Assembly: GCA_948567375.1 (NCBI GenBank)
Contig: OX419756.1
Location: 15,877,001-15,941,000, forward strand
Source: Lunularia cruciata
Taxonomy: Eukaryota; Streptophyta; Marchantiopsida; Lunulariales; Lunulariaceae
Direction: 5' to 3'
DNA length: 64,000 bases
This document shows positions 54,437 through 64,000 of the stretch, piece after piece. A program made the translations under genes and the position numbers. How positions within the stretch are numbered: position 1 is the first letter of the stretch; the number at the start of each line of letters is the position of its first letter. The notes under the pieces were generated by a model that saw nothing but the letters and a program-made list of their open reading frames with translations, made no database searches and had not been told where the DNA came from.

Positions 54437-55400
54437 ATGCAAAGAGGCCAACAAACCAACAATTTCAAAGATAGAAATTGTTTTGGTTGTAGAGGGAGAG
54501 CTCACATCCAAAGGAATTGCCCAAATTCCACTGACCATGGAGGAAGGGGTTATGAGGGAGTCAATATAGGGAAAGAGGAAGGTAGTGAAACCCAAATGGC
54601 TCCTAATCCAAAAAAAGGTCAAGGCATAACATCCATAGTTGTGGTTGAGAGCAAGTTTGAGGAGGAGGAGTGTTCAAACTCCAAAGGTTTTAATTTGGAG
54701 CTTTTGGCACAAGAAAAGAAGAGAGCGTATTTTGCAAAGGATGTCCACTCTTCTCAAGTATTTACACCTAGCAAAGATATTCCTATGTCTATTATGAGCA
54801 CTTGCACCTCTACATCATCAACAAAAAAACCTCTAAAAAAGAAGTTGGGGATGGAGGACTTCTTGATCTCAAAGCAACAATAGAACTACAATATGTTGGA
54901 GGATGTTCGTAGTCACAAGGCTAACATCATAGTGGGCCAACTGATTGATTTGAATCCTACTTGAATAATACTTGAGAAAGGAGCTTAGAGGTGGTTTGAG
55001 TTCTACAAGGAGCAAGAGGAAGAAGAAAGCAAAGCTCCAGTATCAATGGGAGTGGTGGATGCCAAACCAACACCATAGGAGGCTTGTGAATATGCTTCTA
55101 AGATTTATGTGAGAGTGAATAGTTACAACATCAAGGATGCACTTGTTGATGGAAGATCTATAGTAGATGCCATGTTAGAGAGGTTGATGAAGAAGTTGGG
55201 TATGATAATCAACTTTTGTGGTAAGCATGGTAAATAAGCAACAAGTTTGACCAATTGGGGTGGTGGATAAGATGGTAGTTTCAGTTATGGGAGTTCAAAA
55301 TCTCATGAATTTCCAAGTCTTGAAGGATACAAGCTATGATTAACTTCTTGGGAGACCATGGTTGAGAACAGCACACACAATTGATCGATGGAACTAAGGG
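54437..55400 (+). pseudogene. Element B3 nucleocapsid and protease (decayed)
   Basis: An intact knuckle CFGCRGRAHIQRNC opens a 148-codon frame ending KKLGMEDFLISKQQ. Beyond it the protease is frameshifted: VRVNSYNIKDALVDG-like, SVMGVQNLMNFQV, LGRPWLRTAHTID. The active-site region reads DALVDGRS. Confidence 0.65.
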
Positions 55401-55683
55401 TATTTGAAGATTGGGTCATCAAACCATAAATTAGCAATTCTTATCACCAATAGTACCAACTTCATATTCAAATACACCATCTTTTGATTCTTGGGACTCA
55501 GATTCACAAGAAGGAGCTTTAGATGTGGACACAAGCATGGAGAAAGAGACTTCCACGAAGGAAGAGGTATCTAAATCAGATGCATATGTGTATTCCTTGT
55601 ATGCTATGGATTTTGCACCTAAGCTAGGGGTTGTGAAGGGCCTAGATAAACCACCATTAACACTTGAGGAGATATAGAGGAGG
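55401..55683 (+). pseudogene. Element B3 acidic linker
   Basis: An Asp/Glu/Ser/Thr-rich segment equivalent to 40594-40860 (DTSMEKETSTKEEVSKSDA), followed by GVVKGLDKPPLTLEEI. A stop replaces the next codon at about 55676. Confidence 0.55.
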
Positions 55684-57148
55684 TTGTCTACCCTCAAGTA
55701 TGGTCCAAATGTTACCAAGGAGGAGAAGGTGAGATTTGAGGAGGTTTTCCACAAGTTCATCTATACGTTTTCTTTTATTTACAAAGATCTAAAGGAAGTC
55801 ACCTTTGAGGAGCACAAGATAGAGGTGGAATCATATGCAAAACTAGTCTGCCAAAAGCAATGTCACATTAGCCCACCAATAGCTTTGGTTGTGAAGGAGG
55901 AGATTGATAAGCTCAAGGAGGTTGGATTTATTGTTGAGGTCAAGAATTTAAAATGGATGTCTCTAATTGTGATTGTGAAGAAAAATAATGGCAAACTTTG
56001 GGTATGTGTGGATTACAAGAAGCTCAATGTTATTACTAAGAAGGACTGTTACCCTTTGCCATTCATTGATGAGATCTTGGAGGAGCTTGTAGGTCATGAG
56101 AAGTATAATTTAGAGATGGTCATAATGGGTATAACCAAATCAAGATTGCACTAGAGCATCAATAACTCACCATATTCACCATACCTTGGAGTACTTATGC
56201 TTTCAAGGTCATGCCTTTTGGGGTTTACAATGCTCCAGTCACATTCCAATGGTTCATGAACAAGGTGTTTGAACCTTTCATTGGGAACTTGTGAGAGACT
56301 TCATTGGTAACTATTGTGTCTATGAGAGCAAGGAGGAGAACTTTGAGAACATGATCAAGGTCTTGCAATGCTTGGATGAATCAAATGCATCACTCAACCC
56401 AAAAAAGTGCATTTTTCATTGTGAAGATCTACTTTTGGGGCACATCATCTCCAAGGATGGAATAGAAGTTGACCTTGATAAGGTAAGGAAAATCTTAGAC
56501 CTTCCATTTCATTCAAGCTTGACAAAGTTATGCCAATTCTTGGAGATGGTTGGGTACTATAGGAGGTTCATCTTCTCATTTTCCAAAAAGGCTTTTTCAT
56601 TGATCATTTACATGAAGAAGGGTGTAGAATACATGGTGATTTTTGAGGACAAGGAGACTCTCAAAGCTTTTGAGGAGCTCAAGCAATCTATTGTTGTAGC
56701 TCCAATTCTTGCTAAACCTTATTGGAGTAAGTCGTTCATACTCTACACATATGTTTCCACTGTAGCTATAGGATGCACTCTAAGTCAATTATACAAAGAT
56801 GGGCATGATCATCCAATAGCTTATGGTAGTAAACAGATGGATTCAATAGAAAAAAACTACTCAATCACAAAGAGAGAAGGATTGGCAATTATCTTTGGTC
56901 TCAAAAAGTTTAGACACTACTTGATTGGAGGAAAAGTCACCATTGTCACGGATCACAAGGCTTTAAAGTACATCTTCAACAAGCCTTATTTTGAAGAAAG
57001 GCTAGCAAGGTGGATGATACTCTTGTTTGAGTATGACTACAACATTGACAATAGGCTAGGGAAGAAACATGCAAATGTTGATTTGTTATCTAAGGCCTAT
57101 GATCAAGATGGAGTTGAACTAGTGGATGATTCCTTCCCATATGAGTAG
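55684..57148 (+). pseudogene. Element B3 RT and RNase H (RT active site lost)
   Basis: STLKYGPNVTKEEKVRFEEV, KEEIDKLKEVGFIVEVKNLK, CVDYKKLNVITKKDCYPLPF, a frameshift near 56150, then the catalytic segment reads RDFIGNYCVYE, so FIDD has become FIGN. RNase H follows: SFILYTYVSTVAIGC (first D replaced by Y), ITKREGLAIIFGLKKFRHYL and VTIVTDHKALKYIFNKP. It ends at the same RNase H/integrase TAG as B2 (57146). Confidence 0.8.
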
Positions 57149-57454
57149 CTCATAACAATCTCAATCACTCAAGAGGTTCCAATGGAGTACAAGGAGATTG
57201 TGGACTTTGTTATAAGAAGTAAATATCCAAAAGGGATGCATGTTAGGGAGAAGAATGCCCTTGCAACAAGATCTAAACCTTACACAATGGTGAAGGACAT
57301 TCCTTTTCACCAAGGAGCAGATGGGCTACTTCAAAGAGTAGTGGGTTGTCATGTTTGTCAAGCTTCTGCTAGAAAGTCTACTTCTACTCTCCCTCTCAGA
57401 TCAATTTGATTGCTAAGACCTTTTGAGAAGTAGGAAATTGACTTTTTAGGTCTT
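57149..57454 (+). pseudogene. Element B3 integrase, part 1
   Basis: LITISITQEVPMEYKEIVDF, VREKNALATRSKPYTMVKDI, FHQGADGLLQRVVG, then a deletion of most of the zinc domain to CHVCQASARKSTSTLPLRSI and EIDFLGL. It is interrupted at 57454 by solo LTR D. Confidence 0.75.
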
Positions 57455-58247
57455 TGTGACAACCCAACAAGTATCACTTTTGTGGTAATCAGGCAAATAA
57501 AGTTTTTTCTCATAGAGATACAAGTCAAAAATGATTAAATATGAAGACAAATGGTAACAAGTAGTCCTTCTTGGTTCCGTCTTTAGTCTCTCAAGTAGAA
57601 ACCACACCTAGAAGAGAGTAACAAGCATTGATCACAATCTTGTCATGAATTAACACTCCATAATCACAACTCATTCAAATCTTTCCAAACAAACTTGATT
57701 GTGATGTTTCAAATCCTCCCAAAGTGGCTACTTCACTACAAAACACCTTTGCCTCAAAAGTGTGTTCCACCCCTCCACTAAAGACACAAATTCCTTGATC
57801 AAAATTGTTTTGCATCAACTCAGTGCTGCACTCACAAATGCAAAATACTACCTACACTACAATTCCTTTCAAATGTGTCAAGGCATTTCTCCAATTGCAC
57901 TTCACTCAGGATCAAACACATAAAATGAAAATCATGACTATGGAATCCAACATCCAACAAGCACACTAACTTGCACTTTGAATTTCTCTCAACACTCACA
58001 AGCACACACATAGAATTGATACTCGGAATTAAACTCAAGCGATGAGCACTGAAATCAATACTTTGCTTTATGTATCTTTAAAAATTTGGAATACTAAATA
58101 ACATAACACTACAAACACCCTCTTTAAATAGTAGAGCAATCAACAATTGCTAACAACTATACAGTTCTACAACAACTCTACAAACCTGTAGATCCCAAAT
58201 GACAATGCATCTCTCCATATCTGCCTCTTCAAATCTCACAACTGGTT

Positions 58248-58720
58248 CTACTCCGATCTGATGTCTACTTCTTCTTTGGTTTCCAAACCCGATGATCCTC
58301 CTTTCACTTCTCCTTCTTTGGGTCTATCTAATTCTACAAATTCCTTTGCCATCTCTACTATCTCTTCACTACAAACTATAATTGCATTGGTGGGTAACTT
58401 ATCTAACTCTTTATCCCTCAACCCACTCTTCTCTAATAGCTCAAATGTCAAATCTGAAGACACTTGCACTCCTACTTGTGCAACTTCTGACTTCTTCCCC
58501 TCCTTCACATTACTCCTAAGTCTCTCTAACTTTGAGTTCACTATATCTAATAGGAGACTTACATTGTCTCCTACCCCAATTATCTTCCTATCTACTCAAA
58601 GCCTTAGATGAATCAACAATTTATCAAACTCAATGTCTTTCACTAGTCTTCCTTCACATTTCTTGCACTTTGGGTCAATTCACTACAACTATTTTCTCTT
58701 CTAATTCTATTCTATCTTGA
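58248..58720 (-). pseudogene. LTR-ORF C-terminal part in element D
   Basis: A 97-codon frame, MNSKLERLRSNVKEGKKSEV, VQVSSDLTFELLEKSGLRDK, MAKEFVELDRPKEGEVKG, ending EEVDIRSE. It matches the LTR-ORF ends in A, C and G. Further upstream coiled-coil pieces are frameshifted. It lies inside a solo LTR, so it cannot belong to an internal region. Confidence 0.7.
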
Positions 58721-58799
58721 ATCAAGACTGAAATTGAAGTCATGGGTATCCTAATTATCTCTTCTTATTTTGTCCTAACTATTTTAGATGCTTTAGATA

Positions 58800-59260
58800 T
58801 TTGACCCAAAGACTTCTGCATCTAATGCTTAACTACCTTGGATTGGATCAACTTTGTCTTGAGGCAAAGTCTCTAGACCCAAAGTCCTTCTATTATTATA
58901 TACATCTACTATAGAAACTTCAAACACTTATAAAATTTTGCTATAGACCTCCAACATCCACAATTTTGGTTGCAATGGAAAGCTCTGAGCAAGACACTTC
59001 CAATGAAATATTGCATGCACAATTTAGACATGTGATCATTGAAATATGGCCCCCGCAGTAATCCTGACCTACAACCTTCATTCCAATGTGAAGTATCCTC
59101 TTTCAACGGCTGACCTTGTTCTTCCTCTTCCTCTGACACAAAGTAAACTTCTTTGGGTTCAATCTAGTCCAAGCCCTTCTTCTTCTCACACAAAATTGAC
59201 TTCCTTGAGATCAACCCAAAGACTCAATTCTTATTCTTTTGTCTCCATTTGGGTTCAATT
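58800..59260. promoter_or_regulatory. ACCCAAAG motif cluster in element D LTR
   Basis: GACCCAAAGACTTC (58804), GACCCAAAGTCC (58878), CTTTGGGTTC (59151), CAACCCAAAGAC (59212) and TTTGGGTTC (59249) recur in both orientations, as in the U3 parts of A and C. Confidence 0.5.
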
Positions 59261-59326
59261 ATGCCTTGATTATACATTTCTTCTTCAAAACACATCAAAA
59301 TCAAAAAATGTGGGTACCACAGTCCT

Positions 59327-60140
59327 CTCAATAGAATCCCAAGGAACAATCAATACATTGTGGTATTTATTGATAACCTTACCAAATGGATTGAGGCTAT
59401 ACCATTGAGAGATAAGAATGAAGATGAAGTTGGTAGATTTCTTTTGAATATATTATCACTAGATTTGGGTGACGTTTGGAGTTGTCTTTATAGAGGAGGA
59501 GAGTTTATAGGGAGCATCATTGCATCCATGTTACAACATTTCTCTATCACACATAGAGTAACTACATCCTATAATCCAAATTCAAATGGCTTGGTAGAGA
59601 GAACCAATCAGACCTTGTGTTTGATGTTGGCCAAAGATGTAGAAATGGAGGGATCTAAACATCATTGGGACAAGAGGATTCATGCAACTTTGTGAGAGTG
59701 TAGGACAATCATGAAGACTTCCATTGAATATTCTCTATTTCCATTTGGTATATGGTATTGAGTCTACTTTACTTATTCAATTTGATCTTCTTACCTTCCA
59801 AAGCATTCATAGGAGATTGAAGAAAGTACAAGGAGGTAATGTATAGAAGTCAAGGAAGGATCAATTCATGGAATTGGAGGAATCAATAGCATTTGTTATG
59901 GTTTAAGTGAAGCAAGCCCAAAGGAAAAAAAAGGAGAGCTATGACCAGAGGCAAGGCAAGAAAAAGGTACAACCCTTCAAAGAAGGTGATTGGGTAATGT
60001 TGTTTGATTTCATTCAATTCAAGAGAGTGAAAAAGAAGTTTTTCCCTAAGTCCTTTTGGACCTTTCATAGTGGAGAAGGTGTGGGGCAATTACACCTATG
60101 ACCTCAAGGAGTTGGGAGGAAAATACTTTGATAAAATTAA
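59327..60140 (+). pseudogene. Element B3 integrase, part 2
   Basis: VFIDNLTKWIEAIPLRDKNE, DEVGRF, YRGGEFIGSI (second catalytic Asp changed), THRVTTSYNPNSNGLVERTN (catalytic E kept), MEGSKHHWDKRIHATL, then frameshifts and GKKKVQPFKEGDWVMLFDFI. The end aligns with the C-terminus of the B2 integrase. Confidence 0.75.
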
Positions 60141-60207
60141 CTATGATAAGTTGAAGATGTATCATAGAAGGTAGAGAGACCTTCACTTTCAGGACAAAGT
60201 GAAATCT

Positions 60208-60222
60208 TAGTCCGAGGGTAAA
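60208..60222 (+). promoter_or_regulatory. Element B3 polypurine tract
   Basis: TTAGTCCGAGGGTAAA lies immediately before the 3' LTR, homologous to the tract of B2 with one G changed to A. Confidence 0.55.
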
Positions 60223-60885
60223 TATAACATCCATTTGTGCATGTGTGTGGTATTGTGAGATTTAGTTTGGTATTATAAGTACTTGAGAGATATTATTTAT
60301 TCTACATTAATCATGATGAGCTAAATTTAGTCATAGTTAAGGTAAAGAGGATTTTTCTTTAGAGGAAATGGAAAAGATGAGCACCACTATTTTGGATTCT
60401 AGTGTATTGACTTGTAATTATTCCTAAGTGTATAGCTTTGAGGAAAGAGTTGAGAACTCTTGGTCCCACAAGCCCTTTTATTTCAGATTCTTCTATAGTC
60501 CAAGGATATCACATGTGAAAGAATCCTTGACTTAGTAGTTTGCTCAAGATAAGACCACGTGTTTAGGAGAATATTCTTGTGAGTATTGATAATCCTTCAG
60601 CTTTTTGACTTTATTTGAATTTTAGCCTAATAACTCGAGTTACTCCAATAATGAGTAACTTTGGTGTGTAACTATTTCACAAGTATATAAACAAGGGGTG
60701 AGGAGGTACTCATCATCCTTTCATTTGCAACTATCTCTCTCATTGAGTTCTCTAGTAAGCAATAGTTTGAGTCTTGGGATGTAAGCCTTAGATGAGTATG
60801 ATGGAGTTTGGATTCCTTGCCTTCTTTGTCCATTGTGTGCTATCATAATAGAGTTCATCATGAGTGAGAAATAGGCCGGCTCACA
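60223..60885 (+). repeat. Element B3: 3' LTR, 663 bp
   Basis: From TATAACATCCATTTGTGCATG to AGGCCGGCTCACA. It differs from the B2 LTRs at many positions, and its start has TA for TG. The flanks do not give a convincing target duplication with the truncated 5' LTR. Confidence 0.8.
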
Positions 60886-61191
60886 CATCCCACTTTCTAT
60901 CAAACATTCCCTACAAGTTATCCATAGAACAAAGAGTAAAGAAGCATAAATAACTTATGATCCTTTGGAGCTAAACCTTAGTTTAATCTTTGAATAGACT
61001 TCAAAGAGTGATCTTCATGTGCAAGTGAAAATAGTGAGAGTGAGAGTCATGAATATATCTTCTTGTTATTTTTTGCTACCCAACAAGGAACGAGTATGAT
61101 ATGCATGTCCAAAGTGAACATTTATAGAGATTATACTTGTCTTTCCTACTTTGAAATTGCAACCTTAATTCACCTACCATTATATAAGAAT
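60886..61191. other. Spacer between B3 and B4, nothing recognised
   Basis: 306 bp of AT-rich DNA with no similarity that I can see to either gypsy family. Possibly part of the older target sequence. Confidence 0.4.
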
Positions 61192-61869
61192 TGTAATACC
61201 CATTTCCGCATGTGTGTAGTATTGTGATATTTAGCTTGGTATTACAAGTACTTAAGAGATATTATTTATATAGAGATAAAGGATGGTTCTATATTAGTCA
61301 TGGTTAGCTAAAGTTAGTGAGCTAAGATAGAGGGGACCTTACTTTAGAGGAAGTAGAAAAGATGAGCACCACTATTTTGGTATTTAGTGTATTGACTTGG
61401 TGTTTGGCTTTGAGGAAAGAGTTGAGAACTCTTGGGCCCGCAAGCCTTTTTGTTTTGGATTCCTCTTTAGTCCAAAGATAGCCCATGTGAAGGAATCCTT
61501 GACTTAGTGGTTGGGTCAAGATAAGACCACATGCTTAGGGGAATATGCCCATGTGAATGGATATTCTTTTCTAATTTTTGACTTTACTTGACTTTTAGTC
61601 TAGTAACTTGAGTTACTACGGTAATTAGTAACTTTGGTACGTAACTATTTCACAAGTATATAAACAAGAGGTGAGGAGGTACTCATCATCTTTTTCATTT
61701 GCAACTATCTCTCTCTCATTGAGTTCTTTAGTGAGCAATGTCTTGAGTCTTGGAGTGTTAACCTTGGAGGAGTATGATGGAGTTGGGGTTCCTTGCCTTC
61801 TTAGTCCATGGTGTGCTACCATAATAGCCATCAAAGGTTCATCTTGAGTGAGAGACAGGCCGGCTCACA
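61192..61869 (+). repeat. Element B4: family-2 5' LTR, 678 bp
   Basis: From TGTAATACCCATTTCCGCATG to GGCCGGCTCACA, followed by TTTT and a PBS. The TATATAGAGATAAAGG box near 61270 may be part of the promoter; the same ATATAAATA-type stretch is present in the other LTRs. Confidence 0.85.
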
Positions 61870-61873
61870 TTTT

Positions 61874-61891
61874 TAGTTCTGTTACCAGGAC
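61874..61891 (+). promoter_or_regulatory. Element B4 primer-binding site (tRNA-Glu-like)
   Basis: TAGTTCTGTTACCAGGAC, 4 bases after the LTR. The four differences from the tRNA-Glu complement are all G-to-A or C-to-T, the pattern left by decay of methylated cytosines on either strand. Confidence 0.65.
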
Positions 61892-62616
61892 CTCTCTAGA
61901 AGGCAAGATAATGTTCCGCGTTCAATTCTACATTAGGCAGAAGGAGGCTATGAGAGTTCACTTGGAGAGAACATTAGGAGAGGAGAGGGCTGAACTTATG
62001 TTAGAGAACCAAGATCCATTTGTACACCTTGTCGTTCATTATTATGTCTTTGAGCTGATTTTGTACATCTTGTACACATGAGGGGAATTGGAGAGATTGT
62101 GTGAGGTGGATTGCAGATTTTGGTGATTAAGGTGATTTTGGGCAAAATCTCAAGTTTGAGATCTGGACTTGAAATTTCTACACATGATAGCTTGGGTTAC
62201 CTTTCAATTAGCACATTTAAAATTATTGTGAGAGCTACTATGCTCACTAGGCTAGAATTTTTGAAAGTTGGTAGGGTAAAGTGCTCCCTTAATTGCATGC
62301 TCTCTAGAAAATTGTACAGAGTCTGCCATTTCTTCAATTTTCAGTGAATTTTCCTGAAAACTTCCAAAAACATTCAATGCATTGTATCCTACCTGCTGCC
62401 ACAAAAATCACAGAGAGATCGTTCTTGCATATGGAGTAATGAGTTTTTGAAGTGAAAAGGGGGGGGGGGGGGGGGGTGGGGGGTTTCAGACCAAATCTGA
62501 AATATGTGTGCTGAATAGAAAGGTGTCTAGGCCAAATGGCTTGATGAAAGGATCTGAAATTTTGCAAGGAAGGATGCCCTAGAGTTGTTATCAAGTGTGC
62601 AAAATCTCAGAGGACT
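61892..62616 (+). other. Element B4 leader with long G run
   Basis: Colinear with the B1 and B2 leaders. At 62459-62476 there are 18 consecutive G, then T and six more G, where B2 has a run of only about six. No conserved frame. Confidence 0.65.
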
Positions 62617-63220
62617 GTGACATACTGGTTGGGAGATTTGAGTGACATTGTGAGGAAGGGTCAATTCTGCAGAGTAAAGATCTCATGCATGAGGAGTTTG
62701 AGATCAACAAAAAGCATGTTTGAGTGTTTAGATTCATCTTGGGAACATGGAGTGTCATCAAGAGTGGAAATTGAGATTATGCAAGGTTCCCCAAGGGTTT
62801 GAGGTGATTATAGAGGTGGATTTGAGGAAAAGAGAGTTTACAATAGAATTTGAAGAGAGTGTTGAGAGGATCTAAAAACGTACATCACTTGGAGGAAAGA
62901 GTGAGTTTAAGTGCTTTTTGTATGGAAAGAAGGGACACAAGGCAAGTTCATGTCCATTGACCTTTGAGAGCAAGAGATTGAGGAAAAGGAGAGGTTTAAT
63001 TGACTTGGGTTTGCATGTTGGACCTTCTTCACCAAGATTGGGAGGGAGAAGATCTAAGACCAAGGAGTTGTGTGCGGTTTGTGGAGTTGAAGGACTTCCA
63101 AAAGGACATGAGTGTAGTGGAGTAAAATTACTTTTGGAGACTTTGGTGAAGGATCTTGGAGAGAGTCTTAGTACAGCTACAGAAATACTATCACCTTCAT
63201 CAGCTAGTTCTCAAGATTAG
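62617..63220 (+). pseudogene. Element B4 ORF0
   Basis: The upstream frame (62617-62802: LGDLSDIVRKGQFCRVKISC, SSWEHGVSSRVEIEIMQGSP) overlaps a frame in +1 phase that gives LCKVPQGFEVIIEVDLRKRE, TIEFEESVERI, a TAA at about 62872, KCFLYGKKGHKASSC (one knuckle Cys lost), LIDLGLHVGPSSPRLGGRRS, CAVCGVEGLPKGHEC and SPSSASSQD at the end. It differs from B2 at few positions. Confidence 0.75.
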
Positions 63221-63455
63221 TGATGGAGATAATCTTTCAACTAATGGATAAACTATCCATGAGAGTTAGATTATATGCACTCTAGGATTTGATGTTGTTA
63301 TAGAAATCTTGGAGCAACCTGAACCTTTTGCGTTCTCTAGGGTGGATTACTCTCAAGTGGTGTTAGTCATGTATATACTCTATTAGTTATAGAGTGAGAG
63401 AAAAGAAAAGAGAAAAAGAAAAATTGAGAGAAAAGAAAAATAGTGAGAGGTTAAG
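63221..63455 (+). other. Spacer between ORF0 and gag of element B4
   Basis: Conserved with the spacers of B2 and B3. It ends in a GAGAGAAAAGAAAAGAG purine run just before the gag ATG. Confidence 0.5.
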
Positions 63456-64000
63456 ATGGGGAAACTTCCGGTTTTCTTTGGCAAGGATGGAGAAGATGTG
63501 GAGTCCTTTGTGAGAGACTTCAAGAGAGCTTGCATAGGAAACAATGAGAGGAGGAAAAATGAGTGGGCCTCATTATTACCAGATTTCTTTGAGGATGCAG
63601 CACTTACATAGTATGAGTCAGAATACCAAAAGAGAGAGAAGAGAGATGGGGAAGAGGAGTCTTGGGAGACTTTGACTTCAGCACTCATTGAGAACTTTCT
63701 TCCAGATGAGAGTTATGAGAGATTGATGAGTGAGGTTACATTTCTCAAGCAAGGAGATGGAGAGAAAGTGAGAGTCTATGTGGAAAGAGTGGAAAAGTTA
63801 GAGTCCAGATTTCGCATAGTGTTGAGGAAGGGTGGGGATGATGTGGAGACTACAATGATTGGCATAGGAGCCATGCTCACCAAGAATTTTGTGGGAGGGT
63901 TGAGACCACAAATTAGAAGCAAGGTGAGATATGAGAAACCTTCTTCCAAGGTTGAAGCTATCAAGATCGCAATTTGTATGGAGGAGAGTTTGGAAGTGGA
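63456..64000 (+). pseudogene. Element B4 gag (runs off window)
   Basis: It starts at the ATG at 63456 (MGKLPVFFGKDGEDVESFVR) and is open for 181 codons except for one TAG at 63609, which replaces the Trp of ALTWYESEY seen in B2. EWASLLPDFFEDAAL, NFLPDESYERLMSEVTFLKQ, RVYVERVEKLESRFRIVLRK and GGLRPQIRSKVRYEKPSSK are all intact. It is the least decayed gag in the window apart from B2. Confidence 0.85.

Larger units (their letters stand above)
57455..59321 (-). mobile_element. Element D: family-1 solo LTR (internally deleted, 1867 bp) with target duplication
   Basis: In minus orientation it begins TGTGGTACCCACATTTTTTG (59321) and ends GGGTTGTCACA (57455). Flanks are GTCTT (57450-57454) and GTCCT (59322-59326), a 5-bp target duplication with one change, and the integrase gene of B3 resumes exactly across it. 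It has no PBS or internal genes, so it is a solo LTR. It lacks about 1.9 kb from the middle of the LTR-ORF compared with A and C. Confidence 0.85.

Noticed and set aside
60223-60890. Possible target duplication around B3 (TGATC left, CATCC right)
   Set aside because: Only three of five bases agree and the 5' LTR is truncated, so no duplication is claimed.
1-64000. Search for CRISPR arrays, tRNA or rRNA genes and bacterial insertion sequences
   Set aside because: No regularly spaced identical repeats, tRNA cloverleaf sequences or rRNA segments were seen. The content is plant nuclear throughout.

Overview
This is a stretch of a large, repeat-rich plant nuclear genome. It holds plant-type Ty1/copia and Ty3/gypsy LTR retrotransposons, at least three levels of nested insertion, one plant-specific host gene (a PADRE/DUF4228 protein), AT-rich intergenic DNA and a fixed-size 200-N scaffold gap. 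There are no bacterial operons, rRNA, tRNA or CRISPR features. The low gene density and dense old nesting would suit a gymnosperm or another giant plant genome; that is an inference and no species can be named.

Layout. (1) 1-5881, minus strand: a decayed Ty1/copia element (copia-1) running off the left edge. It has a 740-bp 5' LTR, a duplicated primer-binding region, and an unusually long leader carrying a fragment that looks like a host coiled-coil gene. (2) 5882-14740: low-copy, AT-rich DNA with short tandem duplications, a palindromic MITE-like element (11059-11202), a 13-bp hairpin, and the only convincing intact host gene at 13895-14485. (3) 14741-14940: assembly gap. (4) 15020-16170: a second, decayed copia fragment on the plus strand. 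(5) 17345-64000: a nest of two Ty3/gypsy families.

Family 1 (elements A, C, D, E and G) has a primer-binding site closest to tRNA-Asp. Its long LTR, about 3.76 kb in the two complete copies, itself contains a protein-coding region of roughly 870 codons: a conserved N-terminal domain followed by a long acidic/basic coiled coil. The LTR ends are fixed by three independent observations: TG...CA termini next to a PBS in A and C, a polypurine tract directly before the LTR of E, and a solo LTR (D) flanked by a 5-bp target duplication. This LTR-encoded reading frame is the most unusual thing in the window.

Family 2 (elements B1-B4) has LTRs of about 690 bp and a tRNA-Glu-like primer-binding site. 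It carries an extra reading frame (called ORF0 here) upstream of gag with its own CCHC zinc knuckle. B2 (37019-44873, minus) is the best-preserved full-length element, with gag, protease, RT/RNase H and integrase still readable, though it has several stops and frameshifts. B3 and B4 lie on the plus strand, and B4 runs off the right edge.

Nesting order as read from the junctions: B2 sits inside the RT gene of E (family 1). D sits inside the integrase of B3. C is inserted into solo LTR G of its own family. G in turn sits in the leader of B1. A sits at the protease end of another family-2 copy. Every retroelement reading frame is broken somewhere, so none looks autonomous today. The PADRE gene is the one locus likely to make a normal cellular protein.
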